This document shows positions 1 to 5,212 of a stretch of 5,753 bases of DNA, in pieces. The DNA lies in NCBI GenBank assembly GCA_012965075.1, contig DTSY01000149.1, forward strand, positions 1 to 5,753. The letters run 5' to 3'. Position numbers and translations under genes: made by a program. The notes under the pieces were generated by a model, which worked only from the letters and a program-made list of their open reading frames with translations, did not search any database and was not told the DNA's origin. Every line of letters starts with the position of its first letter. Within the stretch, counting starts at the first letter, position 1. This DNA comes from Gammaproteobacteria bacterium (GTDB lineage: Bacteria; Pseudomonadota; Gammaproteobacteria; Magnimaribacterales; Magnimaribacteraceae).

Positions 1-941
1 ACACGCCTAATAACAGCAGAACACATAATTTTAAAATAACTTACTTTGATAAAAAGCTAGACATTAATGACATGGGTTATATGTGGCGAAATGACCTTAT
101 GTCTATCAGAAGCCAGTCCTTTTTCACGCAATCCGACTTTAAGAAAGAATCAAAAGTTTTAAGTAGAACATTGATGCTCTTTACTAATCTAAGAACGACG
201 GCAAACGGAGACAAGGATTCTTCCTTTGTGGGTCTTGCAGGCTTTAATATGTTCAAGGACACTTCCGGAATTGAATTTGAATCCTTTTACAAACCAAAAG
301 GTCGGGACAATTTAATAACTCGTAACTATGAGCTTGCACCTTTTGTAAAAAGGTCAGAGGAATTTAATGTTAGCTTAGCTTACAAATCTCCTGCACATAA
401 ATTCTTTCATTATGCACTTGTAACACAAAGAGAGAAGCGAGAGTTGGGATATGGAAATACTTACATGGCACGGCTGACTGTAATTCCCTCTGAAACTCTA
501 TCGTTAACCTTTGCTCATCGTCATCAAGATAAGTCAGGATGGTTGAATTGGTTACAAGAAAATTTGCTTGGAAGTTATGACCAAACTCAAAAAACTACCT
601 TAGCAGAACTTCAATGGTTTAAAGACAATAAACACGAACTGAGAGTAAAAGCTCAAATGGTCGCTTTTACTGCCAGAGACCCTCAAGCTTATCGAGCAGA
701 TATGCATGGCAACTTGCTAAAAGAACAATTAAATTTAGACCCTTTCACTTTAAGCCAATTGGCCTTCCAGGTTCGCTACCGATATGAAATGGCGCCGCTT
801 TCCTATTTTTATCTAGTCTACTCAAGAGGAGGTCAGATTTTAGAATTTGATCAAGAAAATGATTTAAAGCAGATTTATAGGCGTTCTTGGAGTGATCCAG
901 AGACGGATTCAATTGTTGTAAAACTGAGATATAAGTTTTAA
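1..941 (+). CDS. DUF5916-like outer-membrane barrel protein, 3' part only
   Basis: The frame is open from base 3 at the left edge to the TAA at 939-941, giving 312 residues with no stop, so the ATG at 72 is internal and the true start lies outside the window. The segment just before and after that ATG, reading KLDINDMGYMWRNDL, resembles the 'D-ND-G---RND' signature I associate with DUF5916 proteins, whose N-terminal half is a family 9 carbohydrate-binding-like domain and whose C-terminal half is a TonB-receptor-like barrel. What remains is rich in alternating aromatic and polar strands, for example FAHRHQDKSGWLNW and FQVRYRYEMAPLSYFYLVYS, and ends in KLRYKF with a terminal phenylalanine, the usual outer-membrane insertion signal. 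The full family length is about 700-800 residues, so more than half is missing. The role is unknown; it is probably a surface or outer-membrane protein. The M13 peptidase gene follows 41 bases downstream on the same strand. Family assignment is from memory of motifs only. Confidence 0.72.
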   Translation, partial: TPNNSRTHNFKITYFDKKLDINDMGYMWRNDLMSIRSQSFFTQSDFKKESKVLSRTLMLFTNLRTTANGDKDSSFVGLAGFNMFKDTSGIEFESFYKPKGRDNLITRNYELAPFVKRSEEFNVSLAYKSPAHKFFHYALVTQREKRELGYGNTYMARLTVIPSETLSLTFAHRHQDKSGWLNWLQENLLGSYDQTQKTTLAELQWFKDNKHELRVKAQMVAFTARDPQAYRADMHGNLLKEQLNLDPFTLSQLAFQVRYRYEMAPLSYFYLVYSRGGQILEFDQENDLKQIYRRSWSDPETDSIVVKLRYKF

Positions 942-968
942 ATTGGCAGTGTAATTTTTTTATTATTT

Positions 969-974
969 AAGGAG
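969..974 (+). promoter_or_regulatory. Shine-Dalgarno of the M13 peptidase gene
   Basis: AAGGAG lies eight bases before the ATG at 983. It fixes that start codon and agrees with the signal peptide that begins there. I see no convincing promoter in the 41-base gap before the gene, which fits read-through from the upstream barrel gene. Confidence 0.85.
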
Positions 975-982
975 TTTCTACT

Positions 983-3007
983 ATGCAAAGTAAAAATTAT
1001 CTAATGGTTCTCTTGTTGTCATTCTTTATGCCCTATGTCATTGCTCAAGAGGTTCTCAAATCAGGTATTGAGCTCTCGAATGTAGACCAGAGTATTAGAC
1101 CCCAAGACGACTTCTACAGATACGTCAACGGAACCTGGTTGGATAAAACTGAAATTCCTACAGATAAATCTTCGTATGGTTCTTTTACTGCGCTAAGAGA
1201 TAAGGCCAGACTGGATGTTCTTGAAATTATAGAGGAAATGTCGAAAAGGGAGGATCTTGAACCGGGCTCAGATGAACAAAAAGTGAGAGACCTGTATAGG
1301 AGCTTCATGAACACAGAGAAAATCGATACTTTAGGGATTGAACCTATGAAAGTAGATTTGAGAAGAATCGATACAATAAACAACGCAGAGGAACTTGCTT
1401 CCTATTTTGTCGAATCGGTAAAGTTAAGTACTTCATCTCCTTTTAGTTTTTGGATAGATAGTGATTCAAAACAGCCTACCAAGTATTCTGTGTATTTCAC
1501 GCAGTCTGGATTGGGTCTTCCTGATAGAAGTTATTACTTAGACCAAAATGAAACATCTGAAGATATTAGATTGGCTTATCTAGAACACTTACAAGCCATG
1601 TTTTCACTGGCAGAACTCAAAGATCCTAAGATCAAAGCCAATACAGTTATGAAGCTAGAAACGGCCATTGCAAACATTCATTGGACCAATGTGGAACGCC
1701 GAGATAGAGACAAAACTTACAATAAGCTTAACACTCAAGAATTAAAGAAATTAATCCCAAGCTTTAACTGGGATTTGTATCTGAGAGAGGCCGGTATAGC
1801 CGTTGAAAAAGATTTTATCGTGAGAGAGTTAAGTTATTTTCAGAATCTATCTGACTTGCTCGCTGCAACAGATTTAGAAGATTGGAAAGTTTATTTCAAG
1901 TGGACTCTTCTAAATTCTGCTGCTGGTATATTAGGGAAGGAGTTTGATGAACAAAATTTCTCTTTTTATGGAAAAAAACTTTACGGAACTCCAGAACAAG
2001 AAGAACGATGGAAAAGAGGGGTAAATTCGGTCAATCAGATACTGGGTGAATCAGTTGGCAAAATATATGTGAGTAGGCATTTTGAACCAGAAGCAAAAGT
2101 AAGGATGCTAGAGCTTGTTGAGAATTTAAGAGAAGCTTATCGAGTAGCCATCATTGAGTTAGATTGGATGGGCGAAGAAACAAAAAAACAAGCTTTGACT
2201 AAGCTTGCTAAATTCACGCCAAAGATCGGTTACCCTGACAAATGGAGAGACTACAGTAAGTTAAAAATCGACCCAAATGATCTTGTTGGCAATTTCAGAA
2301 GAGCTTCCCAATTCTATTATCAGAGAGGCATAGATAAGTTAGGCAAGCCCATAGACAAAACAGAATGGCACATGAATCCTCAAACCGTAAATGCTTACTA
2401 TAGTCCGGTCATGAATGAGATAGTTTTTCCTGCAGCAATACTACAACCTCCGTTCTTTAACTTGAAAGCGGATGATGCCGTTAATTATGGAGGCATAGGC
2501 GGTGTGATTGGGCACGAGATGGGGCATGGCTTTGACGATCAAGGTTCAAAATCAGACGGGGATGGTGTGTTAAGAAATTGGTGGACAGAATCGGATTTGA
2601 AAGAGTTCAAAACAAGGACAAACCAACTCGTTGATCAATACAATAAATTTGAACCTATACCAGGAGAGTTTATTAATGGCCAATTGACTTTGGGAGAGAA
2701 TATTGGAGACTTAGGTGGTCTGACGATAGCACATAGGGCTTATAAGATATCTCTCCAAAATCGAGAATCAACAAAAATTGATGAATTTACTGGTGAACAG
2801 AGATTCTTTATGGGGTGGGCTCAGGTTTGGGCTTATAAGTACCGAGATGAGGCTTTAAGAAACCAATTACTGACCAATCCTCATTCGCCTGCATCTTATC
2901 GTTGTAACGGAGTTCTTAGGAACATGCCTGAGTTTGTCAGTGCTTATGAACTGGAAGCAGCCGATGAAATGTACTTAGATCCAGTGAAGAGAGTAAAGAT
3001 CTGGTAA
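983..3007 (+). CDS. Secreted M13-family zinc metallopeptidase (PepO/neprilysin-like)
   Basis: This 674-residue protein is full length for bacterial M13 endopeptidases, which cleave oligopeptides. Residues 1-21 form a Sec signal peptide with a likely cleavage after VIA and no lipobox, so the mature enzyme should be periplasmic or exported. Residues 40-68 (from PQDDFYRYVNGTW) are the conserved start of the M13 N-terminal domain, which covers the active-site cavity. The catalytic domain carries substrate-binding N470-A-Y-Y473, zinc motif H511-E-M-G-H515 with catalytic E512, third zinc ligand E572 in GENIGD with supporting D576, and the pair H634 and R640 in HSPASYR, equivalent to the transition-state histidine and C-terminal-binding arginine of neprilysin. 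It ends in RVKIW, close to the usual family ending in tryptophan. All catalytic residues are present. The only cysteine is C641, directly after R640, so no disulfides can form, unlike animal neprilysins. The gene lies 41 bases behind the barrel gene and converges on the lipoprotein gene. Symbol left blank because PepO orthology cannot be shown here. Confidence 0.95.
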   Translation: MQSKNYLMVLLLSFFMPYVIAQEVLKSGIELSNVDQSIRPQDDFYRYVNGTWLDKTEIPTDKSSYGSFTALRDKARLDVLEIIEEMSKREDLEPGSDEQKVRDLYRSFMNTEKIDTLGIEPMKVDLRRIDTINNAEELASYFVESVKLSTSSPFSFWIDSDSKQPTKYSVYFTQSGLGLPDRSYYLDQNETSEDIRLAYLEHLQAMFSLAELKDPKIKANTVMKLETAIANIHWTNVERRDRDKTYNKLNTQELKKLIPSFNWDLYLREAGIAVEKDFIVRELSYFQNLSDLLAATDLEDWKVYFKWTLLNSAAGILGKEFDEQNFSFYGKKLYGTPEQEERWKRGVNSVNQILGESVGKIYVSRHFEPEAKVRMLELVENLREAYRVAIIELDWMGEETKKQALTKLAKFTPKIGYPDKWRDYSKLKIDPNDLVGNFRRASQFYYQRGIDKLGKPIDKTEWHMNPQTVNAYYSPVMNEIVFPAAILQPPFFNLKADDAVNYGGIGGVIGHEMGHGFDDQGSKSDGDGVLRNWWTESDLKEFKTRTNQLVDQYNKFEPIPGEFINGQLTLGENIGDLGGLTIAHRAYKISLQNRESTKIDEFTGEQRFFMGWAQVWAYKYRDEALRNQLLTNPHSPASYRCNGVLRNMPEFVSAYELEAADEMYLDPVKRVKIW

Positions 3008-3020
3008 ATTCTTTTTTGTG

Positions 3021-3065
3021 TTGGAACGTAGCAGGGAAAGTTTGAACCGCTTTTCTTAGCTCTCA
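3021..3065 (-). repeat. tRNA-Ala-like 3' repeat, copy C
   Basis: This copy fills most of the gap between the convergent M13 and lipoprotein stop codons and overlaps the last codons of the lipoprotein gene. Positions 3030-3052 match 4040-4062 of copy B at 18 of 23 bases without a gap, and TTAGCTCTCA (3056-3065) recurs exactly at 4085-4094. On the minus strand it reads AGCGGTTC, an 11-base loop, then CCCTGCTACGTTCCAACA, which resembles the T-arm and acceptor end of tRNA-Ala with several mismatches. The loop is longer than the seven bases of a true T-loop, as in copy B. It also folds as an 8-bp stem with two G-U pairs (3033-3040 with 3050-3057), but no T-run follows on either strand, so it is not a standard terminator. 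Confidence 0.5.
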
Positions 3066-3415
3066 CAACTATAAAAAACCTCAAATATCCTTCCTCCTAA
3101 GTCACTTGAGCTTGTAATTTCACATCCTTCATACTTGGAGTTTAAATATTCTTCTGTAGCATTTTTATAGGTTGTGGAGATTCTTTCAGTAGAGAGCGAC
3201 AAGCCTAAAGTAAATGTTGCTACCAAGACATTAATGTATCCACCGCAATCAGTAATTAATAACCGTTCTCCAGGTTGATCTTCAATCCCAAAACATTTCC
3301 CATTAATTTCGTAATCTCCATGTTCAGGAACATAGAAAGAGTAGTCTATAGCTTTTTCAAAACCACAAGAATGTAGAAGCAAGATTGCAGTTACAAATGT
3401 AAAAAAATATTTCAC
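3056..3415 (-). CDS. Small cysteine-containing lipoprotein, function unknown
   Basis: The 119-residue product begins with a short lipoprotein signal (KYFF, a hydrophobic stretch to residue 14) and the lipobox LHSC, giving lipidated C17. Histidine at the -2 position is unusual but tolerated. G18 and F19 follow, with no aspartate at +2, so outer-membrane sorting is likely. The mature part is about 100 residues with four further cysteines, C41, C57, C98 and C117, enough for two disulfides in the periplasm, and a hydrophobic stretch near residues 61-75. I do not recognise the family. The start is a GTG at 3415-3413. An in-frame TAG lies two codons upstream and no other start would keep the signal peptide, so GTG is well supported even though no Shine-Dalgarno is visible. 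A TATAGT hexamer only six bases upstream suggests a leaderless transcript. The signal peptide, lipobox and paired cysteines argue that the gene is real. Confidence 0.82.
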   Translation of the reverse strand: MKYFFTFVTAILLLHSCGFEKAIDYSFYVPEHGDYEINGKCFGIEDQPGERLLITDCGGYINVLVATFTLGLSLSTERISTTYKNATEEYLNSKYEGCEITSSSDLGGRIFEVFYSCES

Positions 3416-3421
3416 TAACTA

Positions 3422-3427
3422 ACTATA
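3422..3427 (-). promoter_or_regulatory. Candidate -10 hexamer of the lipoprotein gene
   Basis: Read on the minus strand this is TATAGT, one base from the sigma70 -10 consensus, six bases before the GTG start. Transcription would begin at or next to the start codon. I see no good -35 at 16-18 bases, so the promoter would be weak or activator-dependent. It may also be a chance match in AT-rich DNA. Confidence 0.35.
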
Positions 3428-3442
3428 GCTAAACAAACACCT

Positions 3443-3495
3443 GAAGATCATTCCAAACTGGACCCGGTGTGGTGGAGCTTCTGGTTAAAAATTAG
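3443..3495 (-). repeat. tRNA-Ala-like 3' repeat, copy A
   Basis: This copy starts 38 bases downstream of the VOC stop codon. Positions 3458-3469 and 3472-3479 match 4019-4030 and 4031-4038 of copy B at 18 of 20 bases with one 2-base indel, and both substitutions are transitions. TTAAAAATTAG (3485-3495) corresponds to TTAAAAAATTAG (4077-4088) in copy B, with about 40 bases of copy B absent between the blocks. The minus strand carries AGCTCCACCA (3470-3479), identical to the acceptor end plus CCA of tRNA-Ala. It can pair GGTGG-TTCT (minus) with AGAA-GCT-CCACC, a nine-pair stem with a 3-base bulge. Confidence 0.55.
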
Positions 3496-3532
3496 AACCA
3501 CCTTTACCCTCAGTTTATCTTTCTTCATGACT

Positions 3533-3943
3533 TTAGGAATAATCATTGCGTTCATTAATATCACTAGTGGTGTACTCAACAAACTCCCAATCATTACCTT
3601 CTGGGTCATGGAAGTACAATCTCTTCCTAGCTGGGTGATCATAGACCTTCAGGTTAGGTTCAAAGCCAGCTCTGCGCATACGTTTCTCTAAAGCTTCAAC
3701 ATCATCTACTTCCCAACCTAGATGATTAAGTCCAGTATTATTACCGTAAAGTTTTCGCTCTAACTTGGAAGAGACGGTTTGAATTGCAATGTAGTAGTTA
3801 TCGTTACCAACATGTCGCCAGGGTCGCCCATGACTATCCAATCCTTCACCTCGGACCCGAAAGTCGGGAAATGCAATGATGATGAATCGGGTCATCTCCT
3901 CTGTATTCACGACAGAAATATTGGCGTGTTCAAGTCTAATCAT
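3533..3943 (-). CDS. VOC-superfamily (glyoxalase/dioxygenase-fold) protein
   Basis: The 136-residue product has the size of a single VOC unit, two beta-alpha-beta-beta-beta modules that usually hold one divalent metal. Expected ligand positions are filled: H6 in LEHANISV on strand 1, H74 in GLNHLGWEVDD starting the second module, and E120 in DPEGNDWEFVEY on the last strand. Q55 in YYIAIQ is a candidate fourth ligand, where glyoxalase I has glutamate. The DPEGN-x-x-E-F-x-E signature is typical of the superfamily. Members include glyoxalase I, ring-cleavage dioxygenases, epimerases and fosfomycin or bleomycin resistance proteins, and the sequence does not let me choose among them. There is no signal peptide, so it is cytosolic. 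The ATG at 3943 has AAGGT seven bases upstream (3951-3955) and a good promoter, so the gene is expressed on its own, not as part of an operon with the hydrolase. A repeat lies on each side of the gene. Confidence 0.92.
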   Translation of the reverse strand: MIRLEHANISVVNTEEMTRFIIIAFPDFRVRGEGLDSHGRPWRHVGNDNYYIAIQTVSSKLERKLYGNNTGLNHLGWEVDDVEALEKRMRRAGFEPNLKVYDHPARKRLYFHDPEGNDWEFVEYTTSDINERNDYS

Positions 3944-3968
3944 GAGATTTACCTTGAATAAATAGGTT

Positions 3969-3997
3969 GTTATAAATTCAAAGAACTGACTTTACAA
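3969..3997 (-). promoter_or_regulatory. Sigma70-like promoter of the VOC gene
   Basis: On the minus strand a -35 TTGTAA (3997-3992; four of six consensus bases) and a -10 TATAAC (3974-3969; five of six) are separated by exactly 17 bases. Transcription would start near 3962, giving a leader of about 19 bases that contains the AAGGT ribosome site. The promoter lies between repeat copy B and the gene, so each unit appears to carry its own expression signals. Confidence 0.65.
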
Positions 3998-4004
3998 CTA
4001 ATTT

Positions 4005-4094
4005 AAGAATTATTCTAATTGGACTCGGTGGTGGAGCTAAGCGGGGACAGTGGGAACCGGTTAATGGTTATCTAGATTAAAAAATTAGCTCTCA
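4005..4094 (-). repeat. tRNA-Ala-like 3' repeat, copy B (longest)
   Basis: This copy lies just downstream of the hydrolase stop codon. On the minus strand positions 4045-4029 read CCCGCTTAGCTCCACCA, the T-stem 3' strand, acceptor strand (TAGCTCC, which would give the G3-U70 pair of tRNA-Ala), discriminator A and CCA. A GGTTC (4058-4054) precedes it, as in a T-arm, but the loop is several bases too long. The D-arm and anticodon arm are absent, so this is not a tRNA gene. Its right part matches copy C (18 of 23) and its left part copy A (18 of 20), which links all three copies. GAGCTAA (4034-4040) and TTAGCTC (4085-4091) form a perfect 7-bp inverted repeat around a 44-base interior that includes the palindrome AACCGGTT. 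Confidence 0.6.
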
Positions 4095-4100
4095 GGGCTA
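4079..4100 (-). terminator. Weak candidate terminator of the hydrolase gene
   Basis: On the minus strand the stop codon TAG begins TAGC, followed by a seven-base loop and GCTA, then A and six T. The stem has only four pairs, so intrinsic termination would be weak. It overlaps copy B, and the longer GAGCTAA/TTAGCTC pairing would compete with it. Confidence 0.25.
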
Positions 4101-5069
4101 TTGACTCAATGATCTCTGAATAAATTCCCTAATATCCTCTGCTGTTGTCTTTGGGTCTTCGTACATAGGTAAATGTCCAATGCCATCGTAAATCTTAACT
4201 TCTACGACGGGTATGTTCTCCTTAAAGTGCTCAGAGGTTTCAACTTGCAATAACTTATCCTCAGAGCCATGAATTACAAGTGTGGGAGCAGTTATGTTAC
4301 TAAATATTTCAGGAGTGGCCCAATTTCCTCTTTCATCGGAAAACATAGATATAAATGCCTTACGAGACCCCTTTAATAAAGCAAGTTGGTGGAATTGATC
4401 AACCAGATTTTCAGTAACCAATTCAGGATCAGCAACGGCCGTTTTTAAACCCTGTTCTGAAAAAAATCTAGGGGAGAAATAACGAAGCACTCCTCTGGCC
4501 AAATTAGAGGACATAATTTTCCAAATAAGAGGTCCGTCATCAGATGCTCGCTCCAGATCCTCTTCTGTCCACACCCCTGCCGCAGCAATTAAAATGAGTG
4601 TTTCCATTTGGTCTGGGTATTGAAGAGCATAGCGCCAAGCTGTGTGACCTCCCATGGAATTGCCTGCAATTGAAAACTTTTCAATGCCAAGATGAGCAGT
4701 TACTTTTAAAACGGTATTCACAAAATTTTCAGTTGTGTAATTTTCTGAGGGCACAGCGCCGGTTAATCCAAAGGCTGGTAAATCTATACTGACAAGCCGA
4801 AAGTCTTCAGCCAAAAGAGGTACTAACCGTTCAAAGTTGAACAAAGAACCATTGAAACCATGCAGCAAGACAATTACTGATCCTTGTGCATTTCCCTCAT
4901 CGCGGTAGTGAATTCTGGATCCGTCATCTAAGGTAAGAAAGTTAGATGCCCCGGTAGCATACTTGGACTCTAAATCTTCACGTGGTATATCCAAGTAAGT
5001 ACCTCTGTAGATGAAAATAATTAGGATTGCTATTACCAATAATCCAATCCACTTGAAAATTTTTTTCAT
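4098..5069 (-). CDS. Membrane-anchored alpha/beta hydrolase
   Basis: The 323-residue product begins with KK and one hydrophobic helix (about residues 7-20, ending IIFIYRG) without a clear cleavage site, so it is probably an inner-membrane anchored enzyme with its catalytic domain in the periplasm. The alpha/beta hydrolase core is complete: oxyanion motif HGFNG (70-74), nucleophile S138 in GNSMGG (136-141), acid D271 in GSEDKLL and H299 in GIGHLP. LTLDDGSRIHYRDEG (45-59) is the usual first pair of strands, and a cap domain spans about residues 170-255. The family covers esterases, lipases, C-C bond hydrolases and haloperoxidase-like enzymes; the aspartate that a dehalogenase would use as nucleophile is replaced by serine here. 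The substrate is unknown. The ATG at 5069 has GAGG ten bases upstream (5080-5083). A TATAAA hexamer at 5117-5112 could be a -10, but the best -35 (5144-5139) is 21 bases away, so the promoter is uncertain. Confidence 0.93.
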   Translation of the reverse strand: MKKIFKWIGLLVIAILIIFIYRGTYLDIPREDLESKYATGASNFLTLDDGSRIHYRDEGNAQGSVIVLLHGFNGSLFNFERLVPLLAEDFRLVSIDLPAFGLTGAVPSENYTTENFVNTVLKVTAHLGIEKFSIAGNSMGGHTAWRYALQYPDQMETLILIAAAGVWTEEDLERASDDGPLIWKIMSSNLARGVLRYFSPRFFSEQGLKTAVADPELVTENLVDQFHQLALLKGSRKAFISMFSDERGNWATPEIFSNITAPTLVIHGSEDKLLQVETSEHFKENIPVVEVKIYDGIGHLPMYEDPKTTAEDIREFIQRSLSQ

Positions 5070-5138
5070 TCCTATTGAACCTCAATTTACCTCTACCAAG
5101 CTGGCAGCCTGTTTATACTTGGCACATTTCAGACTCTT

Positions 5139-5177
5139 TGGCAATGAGCCCCGCATGATTTTTACTCATTTCGTTGC
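5139..5177 (-). other. Imperfect stem-loop in the gap upstream of the hydrolase gene
   Basis: AATGAG (5143-5148) pairs with CTCATT (5165-5170), and GCAA (5141-5144) could instead pair with TTGC (5174-5177) around a bulge, leaving a 16-base interior. It lies in the 143-base gap between the secreted protein gene and the hydrolase gene. It lacks a T-run, so it is not a standard terminator. It could be an RNA structure in the hydrolase leader or a chance pairing. The rest of the gap shows only a short TTGGCA direct repeat (5119-5124 and 5138-5143) and CCAAG/CTTGG arms (5097-5101 and 5118-5122). Confidence 0.25.
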
Positions 5178-5212
5178 TTAGCCGAAGCGCTCCCCTGTTA
5201 TAAAGGATTTTA

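Noticed and set aside
77..262. Minus-strand frames inside the barrel and peptidase genes (also 1114-1383), and the plus-strand frame 4598-4792 inside the hydrolase gene
   Set aside because: All are antisense to well-supported coding regions, lack ribosome sites and show no recognisable motif.
913..966. Promoter for the M13 peptidase gene in the short gap after the barrel gene
   Set aside because: TTGGCA (943-948) and TATTAT (961-966) are only 12 bases apart, and other hexamer pairs match poorly; read-through is simpler.
3033..3057. Bidirectional terminator between the convergent M13 and lipoprotein genes
   Set aside because: The stem contains two G-U pairs and is not followed by a T-run on either strand, so it does not meet the usual criteria. 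The same bases are better described as repeat copy C.
3467..3691. Plus-strand gene of 74 codons
   Set aside because: It starts at a GTG without a ribosome site and most of it is antisense to the conserved C-terminal motif of the VOC gene. Only its first part is kept as a low-interest finding.
4041..4053. REP element of the GGGGACAG..CCCC type linked to RAYT transposases
   Set aside because: Only one half of such a palindrome is present and no transposase is in the window; the tRNA-like reading explains more of the sequence.
4005..4094. Intact tRNA-Ala gene
   Set aside because: Only the 3' end matches. The T-loop is too long and no anticodon or D-arm can be found upstream on the minus strand.
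3416..5212. Integron attC sites between the minus-strand genes
   Set aside because: I looked for RYYYAAC and GTTRRRY cores at the ends of each gap. Near misses occur (TTATAAC near 3969 and 5198, GTTAGTT near 3417), but none fits the consensus with a paired partner, and no integrase is present.
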